A DNA stretch of 64,000 bases. Source: Sandaracinaceae bacterium. GTDB lineage: Bacteria > Myxococcota_A > Polyangia > Polyangiales > Sandaracinaceae. The DNA lies in the NCBI GenBank assembly GCA_019637095.1, contig JAHBWG010000004.1:1-64000 (forward strand). Direction: 5' to 3'. Both the position numbers and the translations under genes were made by a program. Below are positions 26,667 to 36,514 of this stretch, one piece after another. The notes beneath the pieces are model-generated. The model searched no databases, had not been told where the DNA came from, and worked only from the letters and a program-made list of their open reading frames with translations. The stretch's first letter is position 1; each line of letters starts with the position of its first letter.

Positions 26667-26924
26667 TCAGGCCGCGCGCGCGGCGCGCACGGGCGAGCTC
26701 GCCGCAGCGAGCGCGGTGGCGAGCGCGAGCCCGGCCATCGTGAGGCGACACCGCGGCCGCTCGACGAGGCCTTTGTCGTCGAGCACCGCGAGCACCCGCA
26801 CGACGCGGCCGACCCCCCAGCCGAGCCGCCCGGCGAGCATGCCGAGATCGGTCGGCCCGTCGAGGCGGGCCTGGTGGTACATGGCGAGCAGCAGGGCGAG
26901 GCGTTCTTCGGTGGCGTGGGTCAT
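26667..26924 (-). CDS. Small winged-helix-like protein
   Basis: 85 aa from ATG 26924, with GAGG eight nt upstream. Residues about 5-65 (LALLLAMYHQARLDG, LGMLAGRLGWGVGRVVRVLA, LDDKGLVERPRCRLTMAG) read as a helix-turn-helix followed by a wing, typical of small MarR/ArsR-like DNA-binding proteins, but I cannot name the family. A longer in-frame version could start at 27035. Divergent from the next gene. Confidence 0.6.
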   Translation of the reverse strand: MTHATEERLALLLAMYHQARLDGPTDLGMLAGRLGWGVGRVVRVLAVLDDKGLVERPRCRLTMAGLALATALAAASSPVRAARAA

Positions 26925-27058
26925 GCGCCGAACCTCGCACGACACCTGAACACGAGTCCAGTTTCCGACGTTCAGTCCTGGGCGCATGATGCCGATCGCC
27001 TGAGATAACTCACACTCGCGCCGGGAACCGCCCATTCGCGCCCTATGTTCGCCGCGCG

Positions 27059-27538
27059 ATGGACGCGCTGCCCCCTTGCGGGATCTATGTCACGACCGCG
27101 CCGATCGGGGGCATCCCGGCGGGCCGGTTCGTCTACTTCCACAACCACGGCGACCCGGGGCCGGGGATCTACCTGCCCTCGACGTGGCGCGGGAACCGCG
27201 CGCGCTTCGAGGCGCGCGGCCACCTGCTCGGCTCCCCCGCCGACGCGGCCTCGCTCGCGGCGTTGCCGCGCGAGGGGCTCTACCGCGTCGCGGAGGTGTT
27301 CCACTGCTGCGACCGGCAGTGCCGCCGCTTCGAGCCGGACTCGCTGGTGCAGCTCGGCTACGACGCGGCGGCGGAGGCGATCCTGTTCACGCCGGAGTGG
27401 GTCGACGGGCGGCTCGCGATCCCCGAGCGCGGCACGCGCATCGAGCGCGACCGGATCGGCTCGCTGCGCTACCTGCACGTGGCCGTCGCCGACACGCCGG
27501 TCCACGACGACGGCGCAGAGGACGTGCTCCTGCATTGA
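27059..27538 (+). CDS. Hypothetical protein
   Basis: 159 aa, not recognised. No signal peptide or membrane segment. Conserved-looking features are GGIPAGRFVYFHNHGDPGPG near the N-terminus, HCCDRQCRRFEP in the middle, which could bind metal, and RYLHVAVADTPVHDD near the end. Codon use is normal for the window. Its stop is four bp from the convergent lipoprotein stop. Confidence 0.65.
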   Translation: MDALPPCGIYVTTAPIGGIPAGRFVYFHNHGDPGPGIYLPSTWRGNRARFEARGHLLGSPADAASLAALPREGLYRVAEVFHCCDRQCRRFEPDSLVQLGYDAAAEAILFTPEWVDGRLAIPERGTRIERDRIGSLRYLHVAVADTPVHDDGAEDVLLH

Positions 27539-27541
27539 GCG

Positions 27542-28270
27542 TCAGACGCACCCGCCCTCGGGCACGCACCACACGCCGGTGCGCAGCTGCGTGCCGGGCG
27601 GCACCACGACGAGCAGGTAGCGCGTGAGCCCGAGGGTCACGCCGTCCTCGCGCTTGACCTGGTAGAAGAACGGGAAGGCGGTCATGCACGCACGCGGCGT
27701 GGCGCCGCCGTAGGCGAAGCGCACCTCGAACGTGAGCTCGGTGCGGCCGAAGACGCCGAGGAACTGCTGCGCTTCGGCGCGCACCTCGAAGACGTTCTCC
27801 ATCGGGTAGGCGCCGACCGCGTGGGCGAGCTCGAGGAACGTCGCCGCGTCGTAGCCGAGGCGGTCGACGACGGCATCGGGCGCGAAGCCGCCGACGAAGC
27901 TCTCGCCGTTGCCGCGCACGACGCGCTGGATCGCGAGCTGCGCCGTCGACACCTCGGTCTCCGTGAGGAGCGTGAGGATCGCGGGGCTCGGCGAGTCGGC
28001 GCGGAGCGGCGCGTAGCCCAGGTCCCACTCGACGCGATCGCTGAACCCGTCGCGGTCGGTGTCGGGATCGTTCGGGTCGGTGCCCCACGCGAGCTCCGTC
28101 TCGTCGCACAGCCCGTCCCCGTCGGAGTCGAGCCCCGGCGTGCCCGCGTCGAGCCGCACGATCGGCCCGCCGTCCCGGGGCGGCGGAGGAGGAGGCGGAC
28201 CGCCATCGCACGCGCCGAGGAGCGCGGCCGCGACGAGCAGGCAGAGCGAGGCCATCTTGCTCACCGGCAC
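27542..28270 (-). CDS. Lipoprotein with calcium-binding type-3 repeats
   Basis: 242 aa. Lipoprotein signal ending LLGAC (Cys21), then a Pro-rich linker. Residues about 48-80 hold two thrombospondin type-3-like Asp-rich loops (DSDGDGLCDETE, DPDTDRDGFSDRVE), which bind calcium in the family. The C-terminal ~160 residues (GGFAPDAVVDRLGYDAATFL, FEVRFAYGGATPRAC) are unassigned. Surface or periplasmic location inferred. Confidence 0.78.
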   Translation of the reverse strand: MPVSKMASLCLLVAAALLGACDGGPPPPPPPRDGGPIVRLDAGTPGLDSDGDGLCDETELAWGTDPNDPDTDRDGFSDRVEWDLGYAPLRADSPSPAILTLLTETEVSTAQLAIQRVVRGNGESFVGGFAPDAVVDRLGYDAATFLELAHAVGAYPMENVFEVRAEAQQFLGVFGRTELTFEVRFAYGGATPRACMTAFPFFYQVKREDGVTLGLTRYLLVVVPPGTQLRTGVWCVPEGGCV

Positions 28271-28373
28271 GTGCGGAGCAGTCTAGCGAAGTTCGGGGGC
28301 GCCTCCACCCGCAGGCGGCGCGCGCGAGATCCATCACGGCCCGCGCGGCGCCGGGCTGCTAAGCACGCCCCGG

Positions 28374-29224
28374 ATGGGACTCGACCCGAAGGCCGCGGGG
28401 CAGAAGACGCGCCCGATCGCGCACAGCTACCGCTGGCAGGACGTCGCGCTCTACGCGCTCGGCATCGGCACGCCGGCCGACGACCTCGACTTCCTCTACG
28501 AGGCGCGCGGGCCGAAGGTCCACCCGACCTACGCGGTCGTGCCCGCGTACGAAGGGTGTCGGCAGCTCTTCGACGTCGTCGCGGGCGACCTGAGCGGCGT
28601 CGTGCACGGCAGCCAGAAGATCGCCCTGCACCGCCCGTTCGCGCCGTCGGGGACGCTCACCACGATCGGGATCGTCGAGGGCGTCTACGACCTCAAGCGC
28701 ATGGCGCAGTCCACGATCCGCACCGAGACCCGCGACGAGTCGGGCGCGCTCGTGTGCGAGACCGAGTGGGTCATCATGTACCTCAAGGACGGCGGCTTCG
28801 GCGGCGAGGCGCCGCCGCGCACCCCGAAGTACCGCCCGCCGGATCGGGACCCGGACTGGGCGGTGGTCGCGAAGACCTCGCCCGAGCAGGCGCACGTCTA
28901 CCGGCTCGGCGGGCACGACTACAACCCCCTACACGTCGACCCCGAGGCGGCGATGCAGGCCGAGAAGGTGACGGGCGGCCGCCCGATCCTGCACGGCCTC
29001 TGCACCTACGGGTACATCGCGCGCGCGATCCTCGCACAGGAGTGCGGCGGCGAGCCGTCGCGCCTGCGCACCTTCTACGGCCGCTTCTCGAAGCCGATCT
29101 GGCCGGGAGAGACGATCGTGACCAAGGGCTGGCGCACGGACGATCGGCTGATCGTCCAGGCCTCGACCCTCGAGCGGCCCGAAGAGCCGATCTTCACCAA
29201 CGCCTACGCAGAGCTGGAGACGCC

Positions 29225-29228
<4 letters not shown>
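28374..29228 (+). CDS. MaoC-like (R)-specific enoyl-CoA hydratase, double hot-dog
   Basis: 284 aa, the length of two-hot-dog hydratase-2 proteins. The C-terminal half contains the hydratase-2 motif YRLGGHDYNPLHVDPEAA with catalytic Asp/His, followed by GRPILHGLCTYG. The N-terminal half is the non-catalytic hot-dog. Likely hydrates trans-2-enoyl-CoA to (R)-3-hydroxyacyl-CoA. The ATGA overlap with the thiolase gene marks a fatty-acyl-CoA operon. Confidence 0.9.
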
Positions 29229-30418
<1,190 letters not shown>

Positions 30419-30427
30419 GCTGAAGGC

Positions 30428-31687
30428 ATGGCGGACGAAGCGAGCGCGGGCGACGACATCGCCCGCCTGATCTACGACTGGAACTCGAAGCGCTACCGCG
30501 GCCGGGTGATCCTCAACCGCGACTTCGAGCTGCACGACGAGACGCTGCGCGACGGGATCCAGAACCCGTCGGTCGTCGACCCGGACATCGGCGACAAGCT
30601 CGAGATCCTGCACATGCTGAACGACATCGGCGTGGACACCGTCGACGTCGGGCTGCCGGGCGCGGGGCCGCGCGCGTACGAGGACGTGCTCCGGCTGTGT
30701 CGCGAGATCGTCGATCAGAAGCTCGCGATCCGGCCGACCTGCGCCGGCCGCACCCTCGTCGCGGACATCGCGCCGATGGCGCAGGTCAGCCAGCGCGCCG
30801 GGATCTCCATCGAGGTCATGACCTTCATCGGCTCCTCGCCGATCCGCGCGCTCGCGGAGGACTGGTCGGTCGAGACGATCCGCACCCGCTCGGTCGAGGC
30901 GATCGCGTTCGCGGTGAAGGAAGGGCTGCCCGTCAACTACGTCACCGAGGACACGACGCGCGCGCGGCCGGACGTCCTCTGGGAGCTGTTCCGCGCGGTG
31001 ATCGAGCACGGCGCGAGCCGCCTCACGCTGTGCGACACGGTCGGGCACGTCACCCCCGACGGCGTGCGCAACCTCGTTCAGTTCACGCGCAACACGGTCG
31101 AGGCGACCGGCTGCGACGTGGGGATCGACTGGCACGGCCACAACGACCGCGGGCTCGCGGTGGTCAACGCGATCTGGGCGCTCGAGTACGGCGCCGACCG
31201 CGCGCACGGCACGATCCTCGGGATCGGCGAGCGGGTCGGCAACGCGTCGCTCGATCAGATCCTCGTGAACCTGAAGCTCCTCGGCGAGCTCGGCGACCGC
31301 AACCTCGAGAAGCTCGCCCCGCTCTGCAAGAAGGTCTCCGAGGCGACGCAGTTCCCCATCCCCATCAACTACCCGGTCTTCGGGGAGGACGCGTTCCGCA
31401 CCGGGACGGGCGTGCACGCCGCGGCGATCATCAAGGCGATGGAGAAGGGCGACGCCGCCCTCGCCGACCGCGTCTACTCGGGCGTCCCCGCCGGCGAGTT
31501 CGGGCGCGAGCAGGAGATCTGCATCGGCCCCATGTCAGGCATCAGCAACGTCCGCTACTGGTGCCGCAAGCGCGACATCGAGCCGACCGAAGAGCTCGCC
31601 CGCGCGATCCTCGCCCGCGCCAAGCAGTCCAAGCGCCTCATGACCGACGACGAGGTCATGGAGGTCGTACGCGCCGCGCGCAGTTAG
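30428..31687 (+). CDS. LeuA-family acyltransferase/lyase (HMGL-like)
   Basis: 419 aa. The TIM barrel of the HMGL-like superfamily has HDETLRDGIQNP (substrate Arg and metal Asp), DIGVDTVDVGLPGAG, TLCDTVGHVTP and the metal-binding DWHGHNDRG, with GIGERVGNA as the second signature. It lacks the ~120-residue LeuA allosteric domain, so it is closer to homocitrate synthase-like or short IPMS enzymes. Substrate pair unknown. The place after hydratase and thiolase suggests an acetyl-CoA-dependent step in acid or acyl-CoA metabolism. Confidence 0.82.
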   Translation: MADEASAGDDIARLIYDWNSKRYRGRVILNRDFELHDETLRDGIQNPSVVDPDIGDKLEILHMLNDIGVDTVDVGLPGAGPRAYEDVLRLCREIVDQKLAIRPTCAGRTLVADIAPMAQVSQRAGISIEVMTFIGSSPIRALAEDWSVETIRTRSVEAIAFAVKEGLPVNYVTEDTTRARPDVLWELFRAVIEHGASRLTLCDTVGHVTPDGVRNLVQFTRNTVEATGCDVGIDWHGHNDRGLAVVNAIWALEYGADRAHGTILGIGERVGNASLDQILVNLKLLGELGDRNLEKLAPLCKKVSEATQFPIPINYPVFGEDAFRTGTGVHAAAIIKAMEKGDAALADRVYSGVPAGEFGREQEICIGPMSGISNVRYWCRKRDIEPTEELARAILARAKQSKRLMTDDEVMEVVRAARS

Positions 31688-31781
31688 CCGGGCTTTCGGA
31701 TCTGCAAGCGGACCTTTCAGGTTCGACAGCCGGCGGAGCCTTTCGAGCGCCAAACCCCTGCGAATCTACGCGCCACACACC

Positions 31782-31938
31782 TGGCACGCCCATCGCAGAA
31801 GGGGAACTTCGACATGACAACATAGCGGCGTATCAGCCCCCCCGATCGCCGCGTCGTCATGTCAATCTTCGGCGGCCCCTTCGCGACCCCCCCCCCAACG
31901 CGAAGTGGGCCGCCATTTTATTCCGTCCGCGCGTCGCG
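31782..31938 (+). repeat. C-loop repeat, copy 1
   Basis: Opens with TGGCACGCCCATCGCA (31782-31797). H1: outer stem GACATGAC/GTCATGTC (31811-31818, 31856-31863), internal loop, inner stem GCGGCG/CGCCGC (31825-31830, 31847-31852), loop with C7. H2: GGCGGCCCCTTCGCG (31871-31885) against 31899-31914 with one bulged T, loop A-C10-AA. Closes with an ATTTTATT tract and TTCCGTCCGCGCG. The T-rich tract right after H2 would also allow intrinsic termination. Confidence 0.8.
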
Positions 31939-32044
31939 CCGCGACGGCGTCCCCGCTTTCGCGAGTGAAAGGCCGGCTTTCACCGATGGGGGCTGGCGAG
32001 GGTGATCGCGCGCGAGACCACCCGACAAACCGCGGCGAGCGAGT

Positions 32045-32204
32045 TGGCACGCCGATCGCAAGGTACGCTGCCGAGTACGGAGCGACGAAACGCCGGCGGA
32101 TTCCCCCCCAACGCTGGCGCGTCGCACCGAACATCCGGCGGCCCGCTTCGTGAACCCCCCCCAACACGACGCGGGCCGCCGCCCCTTTCCGTCGCGGCGC
32201 GTTG
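32045..32204 (+). repeat. C-loop repeat, copy 2
   Basis: Opens with TGGCACGCCGATCGCA (32045-32060), one mismatch from copy 1. H3: GCGACG (32082-32087), AAA bulge, CGCCGGCG (32091-32098), loop GATT-C7-AA, then CGCTGGCG and CGTCGC (32112-32125), with one G-T pair. H4: GGCGGCCCGCTTCGTG (32137-32152) against 32165-32180 with one mismatch, loop AA-C8-AA. Closes with TTTCCGTCGCGGCGCG, matching the end of copy 1. Confidence 0.8.
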
Positions 32205-32240
32205 ACGCGGAACCCGCGGCGACCTAGGGAAGCGTCGCGG

Positions 32241-33341
32241 ATGCTCCGCCTGCTCGCGATCGTGGCGCTCCTCGCCGGCTGCGGCGCGCGGACCGAGGCG
32301 GTCGAAGAGCCCGCGCCTCCGCCGGTCCACGTCGACACCGCCGTCGTGACGTCGCGCGTCCCGCTCGCGTCGGGCACGGCGGAGCTCGAGGCGCTCCGCC
32401 GCGCGACCCTCTCGGTCGAGGCCCCGGGCCGGGTCGTCGCGCTCGACTTCGAGGCCGGCCAGCGCGTGAGCGCGGGCGACGTGCTCCTGCGGCTCGACGT
32501 CGGCCGCACCGCCGTCGCGGCGTCGGCGGCGACCGCGGCGGTCGCGCAGGCCGAGGCCGCGGTCGCGCAGGCGGAGCGGGAGCGCGCGATCGCCGCGCAG
32601 CTCGCCGCGAGCGGCAGCGGGTCGCGCCGTAACCTCGAACAGGCCGATGACGCGGCGGCGATCGCGAGCGCCGCGCTCGCGACGGCGCGCGCGCAGTCGC
32701 AGGTCGCGCGGCGCGGCCTCACCGAGGCGGTCCTGCGCGCGCCGTTCGGCGGCACGATCATCGAGCGCCGCGTCGAGATGGGCGAGTACCTCGGCCCCGG
32801 CTCGCCCGTCGCCGTCCTCATGGACACGAGCGCGCTGCGCGCCCGGGTGCTGCTCGACCCGCGCGAGGCGCTCGACGTGCGCCCGGGCGCGGCGGTGAGC
32901 GCGCGCGTGTTCGCGCGACCCGACGAGCAGTTCGACGGTGAGGTGCTCCGGGTCGGCGAGGCGGTCGACTCGGCCACGCGGCGGCTCCCCGTCGAGGTCG
33001 AGGTCCGCGATCCGTCGCGGCGCGTGCGGCCGGGGCTCGTCGCGCGCTTCGAGGTGGTCGTCGGCGAGCCGGCGTCCGTGCTCACCATCGACGCCGACTG
33101 CCCCTTCGTGCGCTTCGAGCTCACGCAGGTCTACGTCGTCGACGCGGAGGGCGTCGCGCACCGGCGCGCGGTCACGCTCGGCGCGGTCCGCGACGGACGC
33201 GTCGCCGTGCTCACGGGCCTGAACGCCGGAGACCGCGTCGTCCGCGAGGGGCAAGACCGCGTGCTCGATGGACAGCCCGTGCGGGTCGTCGAGCCCGACC
33301 GCGGCGAGGGCGGCGCGCGCGCCGACCGGATCGATGGCTGA
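32241..33341 (+). CDS. RND efflux periplasmic adaptor (membrane fusion protein) lipoprotein
   Basis: 366 aa. Lipoprotein signal MLRLLAIVALLAGC (Cys14). The adaptor layout is clear: barrel strand VEAPGRVVALDFEAGQRVSA (lipoyl half 1), Ala/Glu/Gln-rich helical hairpin about residues 90-155, lipoyl half 2 VLRAPFGGTIIERRVEMGEY, beta-barrel and membrane-proximal domain (VLTGLNAGDRVVREGQDRVL). Bridges the inner-membrane pump to a TolC-like channel. The 3' end overlaps the permease start. Lies 36 bp after the C-loop hairpin array. Confidence 0.9.
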   Translation: MLRLLAIVALLAGCGARTEAVEEPAPPPVHVDTAVVTSRVPLASGTAELEALRRATLSVEAPGRVVALDFEAGQRVSAGDVLLRLDVGRTAVAASAATAAVAQAEAAVAQAERERAIAAQLAASGSGSRRNLEQADDAAAIASAALATARAQSQVARRGLTEAVLRAPFGGTIIERRVEMGEYLGPGSPVAVLMDTSALRARVLLDPREALDVRPGAAVSARVFARPDEQFDGEVLRVGEAVDSATRRLPVEVEVRDPSRRVRPGLVARFEVVVGEPASVLTIDADCPFVRFELTQVYVVDAEGVAHRRAVTLGAVRDGRVAVLTGLNAGDRVVREGQDRVLDGQPVRVVEPDRGEGGARADRIDG

Positions 33342-36300
33342 GCCGGGCGCGGGCGAGGGCGCGTCCATCGCGCGCTTCAGCGCGCGCCAGCCCGTCCTCG
33401 TGAACCTGATCGCCCTCGCGATGGTGGTGACCGGAGGCTACCTGCTGTCGGGGATGACTCGGGAGGTCTATCCGAGCGTGCCCGTCGGCGGCGCGAGCAT
33501 CGTCACGGTCGTCCCGGGCGCCTCGGCCGAGGAGGTCGAGCAGCTCGTCACCGCCCCCCTCGAGGACGAGCTGTCGGACATCGAGGACGTCGACGTCATC
33601 TCCTCGACTTCGAGCGACGGGCTCAGCTTCATCTGGGTCGAGATGGACGCGTCCGTCGAGGACACCGGCCGCAAGGTCCTCGAGATCACCAACGAGGTGA
33701 ACCGGGTCACGAACCTGCCGGCGGGCGCGCAGGCGCCCGTCGTACGCGAGGCCGCGGTGCGGATCCCGACGATCGCGGTGACGGTCGGCGGTGACGCGCC
33801 GGAGGCGGTGCTGCGCGCGGTGGCGCGCGAGATGGAAGAGCGGCTCGGCCGCATCGACGGCGTCGGGCAGGTCACGACGACGGGGATCCGCGATCGCGAG
33901 CTGCACGTCGACGTCGACCCGGATCGGCTCGAGGCGTACGGCGTCCCGCTCGCCGCGGTCGCCGGCGCGCTCTCGGGCCGCGGGAGCAACATCCCCGCCG
34001 GGCACATGGACTCCGGCCGTCACAGCCGGATGGTCCGCGGGATGGCGCGGACGGTGACCGCGGCGCAGGTCGAGCGCGTCGTCGTGCGCCCGAGCCCGCA
34101 GGGCGGCTCGCTCACGGTGGGCGACCTCGCGCGGGTCGAGGCGGGCTACGAGCGCGCGCTCACGGTGGCGCGCGTCGACGGCGAGCCGGGCATCGTCTTC
34201 ATCCTGCTCAAGGACGATCGAGCGGACGCGCTCCGCATCAGCGAGGACGCGCGGGCCGTCGTGCGCGCGATGCAGGCGGAGGCGCCGCCGGGCGTGCGCA
34301 TCGGCGTGTTCGGCGACACCGCGTTCTGGGTGCGCGCGAACCTCGACACGCTCTACGCGAACGCGGCGATGGGCCTCGGGCTCGTGCTCGCGATCCTCTG
34401 GCTGTTCGTCGGGTTCCGCAACGGGATGATGGCCGCGCTCGGCATCCCGGTCGCGATCGCGGGCGGCGTCGTCGTGATGCACCTGCTCGGCATCACGATC
34501 AACCTCATCTCGCTGATGGCGCTGATCCTGTCGCTCGGGATCATCGTCGACGACGCGATCATCATCATCGAGAACGTCCACCGTCACGTCGAGGAGGGCA
34601 CGCCGCGCGTGCGCGCCGCGATCGTCGGGACGATGGAGGTGTTCTGGCCCGTCGTGTCGTCGACGGCGACGACGTGCTCGGCGTTCCTGCCGCTGCTCCT
34701 GATGACGGGCGTGCTCGGCGAGTTCTTCGCGATCATCCCGAAGGTGATCGCGGCGGCGCTGATCGCGTCGCTCATCGAGGCGTTCCTGATCCTGCCGAGC
34801 CACCTCGCGGAGATGGGCGGCGAGGCGACCAAGAGCGAGCGCGGCTGGCTCGCACGCAAGGTCGAGCGCGTGGAGGAGCTCTACGCGCGCGTGCTCCGCG
34901 TCGCGCTCCGCTGGCGGCTGACCGTCGTCCTCGTCACGTACGCGATCTGCATCGGGTTGATCACGACGGCGGCGATGGTCAAGAGCGTCACGCTGTTCAC
35001 CGAGGGGGACGTCGAGGCCTTCGACGTGCGCGTGCGGATGCCGACCGACGCGGCGCCCGAGGAGACCGACCGCGTGCTCGCCGAGATCGAGCGGCGAATC
35101 CTCGCGCTCGAGGAGCGCGACGTGGAGGCCGTGATCTCGTCGCGCGGCTACTCGCGGACGCGGACGTGGAACGTGACCGGCGACCACGTGGGGATGGTCA
35201 ACGTGTACATGCGCCGCCGCGATCAGCGCGCGCGCCAGGACGCGGGCACCCGGCTGATGGAGCGCGTGGCGCACCTCTTCGACGACCTGGTCGGGCCGGC
35301 GAGCGTCGAGGTCGTGAAGTTCGAGGACGGCCCCCCGCGCGGCGCGCCGGTCGCGGTGCGGATCAGCGGCGACGACCTCGAGCAGCTCGCCGACCTGAGC
35401 GAGCGCGTGCAAGCCGAGCTGCGCGCGGTACGCGGCGTGCGCGACGTGAGCGACGACCACGAGCTCGGCAAGCAGGAGCTGCGCGTCCACGTCGACGAGG
35501 AGCGGGCCGCGCTCCACGGGCTGACGAGCGACGCGATCCATCGCTGGCTCGCGCTGGCGTTCGGCGCGAGCCCGGTCGCGACCGCGCGCGAGGGCGGCGA
35601 GGAGGTCGACCTCGTCGTGCGGCTGCGCGAGGACGCGCGGCAGAACCCGGAGCGGCTCGCGGAGCTGACGCTCGTGACGCCGGCGGGGGCGAGCGTCGCG
35701 CTCGGCGAGGTCGCGACGATCGAGCGCGGGCGCGGGATCTCCAGCATCCGGCGGCGCGACCGGCGGCGCGTGATCACGGTGACCGCCGAGCTCGTCGAGG
35801 GCTCGGGGGTCCAGAGCGCCGACGCGAACGCGGCGCTCGCGGCGCGCATCGCGCCCTTGATCGCGGCGAGCTCGAACGTGCGCTTCGAGCTCGGCGGCGA
35901 GTTCGAGGAGACGCAGGAGTCGCTCGACTCGCTCTTCCTCGCGTTCCTCGTCGCGGCGCTCCTGATCTACACCATCCTCGCGACGCAGTTCCGCTCGTTC
36001 CTGCAGCCGCTCGTGGTGATGACGGCCATCCCGCTCAGCCTGATCGGCGTGAGCATCGGGTTCTTGGCCAGCGGGGAGGCGGTGGGGCTGATCGGGCTGA
36101 TCGGCGTCGTGGGCCTCGCCGGGATCGTGGTGAACGACTCGCTCGTGCTCGTGGACTTCATCAACACGCGGCGCGCGCGCGGGGCGCCGCTCGACGAGGC
36201 GATCGTCGAGGCGGGGCGGCTGCGGCTGCGGCCGATCTTCCTGACGAGCATCACGACGATCGCCGGGCTCGGCCCGCTCGCGCTCGGGATCGGTGGGCGC

Positions 36301-36501
36301 TCCGAGCTACTCGCGCCGATGGCGACCGCGATCGCGTGGGGCCTGACGTTCTCGACGGTGCTCATCCTCGTGATCGTGCCGTGCCTCTACCGCAGCGTGG
36401 ACTCGATGGCGCAGGGCGCGCGGCGCCTGCTCGGGCCCCTGCTGCGGCTCGCCGCGGGCACGCGCGCCGGCCCCGAGGGAGATCCGAGCGCGGCCGAGTA
36501 G
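33334..36501 (+). CDS. RND efflux permease
   Basis: 1055 aa, the size of AcrB/MexB/HAE1-type pumps. Starts with a cytoplasmic segment and TM1 (LVNLIALAMVVTGGYLL), then a large periplasmic loop (EVYPSVPVGGASIVTVVPGA, SAEEVEQLVTAPLE), TM2-6 with LGIIVDDAIIIIENVHRHVEEG, a second loop and TM7-12 (LIGVVGLAGIVVNDSLVLVDFIN). The charged Asp pair of the proton relay is seen in TM4 (IVDDAI). Works with the adaptor encoded just upstream. No outer-membrane channel is encoded nearby. Substrate unknown. Confidence 0.93.
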   Translation: MAEPGAGEGASIARFSARQPVLVNLIALAMVVTGGYLLSGMTREVYPSVPVGGASIVTVVPGASAEEVEQLVTAPLEDELSDIEDVDVISSTSSDGLSFIWVEMDASVEDTGRKVLEITNEVNRVTNLPAGAQAPVVREAAVRIPTIAVTVGGDAPEAVLRAVAREMEERLGRIDGVGQVTTTGIRDRELHVDVDPDRLEAYGVPLAAVAGALSGRGSNIPAGHMDSGRHSRMVRGMARTVTAAQVERVVVRPSPQGGSLTVGDLARVEAGYERALTVARVDGEPGIVFILLKDDRADALRISEDARAVVRAMQAEAPPGVRIGVFGDTAFWVRANLDTLYANAAMGLGLVLAILWLFVGFRNGMMAALGIPVAIAGGVVVMHLLGITINLISLMALILSLGIIVDDAIIIIENVHRHVEEGTPRVRAAIVGTMEVFWPVVSSTATTCSAFLPLLLMTGVLGEFFAIIPKVIAAALIASLIEAFLILPSHLAEMGGEATKSERGWLARKVERVEELYARVLRVALRWRLTVVLVTYAICIGLITTAAMVKSVTLFTEGDVEAFDVRVRMPTDAAPEETDRVLAEIERRILALEERDVEAVISSRGYSRTRTWNVTGDHVGMVNVYMRRRDQRARQDAGTRLMERVAHLFDDLVGPASVEVVKFEDGPPRGAPVAVRISGDDLEQLADLSERVQAELRAVRGVRDVSDDHELGKQELRVHVDEERAALHGLTSDAIHRWLALAFGASPVATAREGGEEVDLVVRLREDARQNPERLAELTLVTPAGASVALGEVATIERGRGISSIRRRDRRRVITVTAELVEGSGVQSADANAALAARIAPLIAASSNVRFELGGEFEETQESLDSLFLAFLVAALLIYTILATQFRSFLQPLVVMTAIPLSLIGVSIGFLASGEAVGLIGLIGVVGLAGIVVNDSLVLVDFINTRRARGAPLDEAIVEAGRLRLRPIFLTSITTIAGLGPLALGIGGRSELLAPMATAIAWGLTFSTVLILVIVPCLYRSVDSMAQGARRLLGPLLRLAAGTRAGPEGDPSAAE

Positions 36502-36514
36502 TACGCTCTGTGGC

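Larger units (their letters stand above)
31782..32204 (+). ncRNA. Candidate structured RNA: tandem C-loop hairpins
   Basis: Four hairpins with loops dominated by 7, 10, 7 and 8 cytosines (C runs at 31837-31843, 31887-31896, 32103-32109 and 32155-32162). Three loops end CCCCCCCAA. The order is H1-H2, then H3-H4, with H2 and H4 sharing stem sequence. The base pair C31884-G31900 in H2 is replaced by T32151-A32166 in H4, a compensatory change. This supports selection on the folded form, but whether RNA or single-stranded DNA is used, and which strand, is not known. Confidence 0.45.
31688..32240. other. 553-bp non-coding region with hairpin array
   Basis: No convincing gene. It begins with a possible hairpin (CCCCTGCGA near 31755 with TCGCA...GGGG to 31804) that may end the LeuA-like operon. 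Two ~160-bp repeat copies with C-loop hairpins fill most of the rest. Between them is GTGAAAG/CTTTCAC around GCCGG (31965-31983). TTGACG at 32202-32207, 17 nt before TAGGGA, is a weak promoter candidate for the efflux genes. Confidence 0.7.

Noticed and set aside
26667-27035. Longer start at 27035 for the winged-helix protein
   Set aside because: The extra N-terminal residues have no domain similarity and ATG 26924 has a plausible ribosome-binding site; left as a minor alternative.
31782-32204. Integron attC sites or CRISPR array
   Set aside because: No attC core sites (GTTRRRY-type), no integrase gene, and only two long diverged units rather than many short identical repeats.
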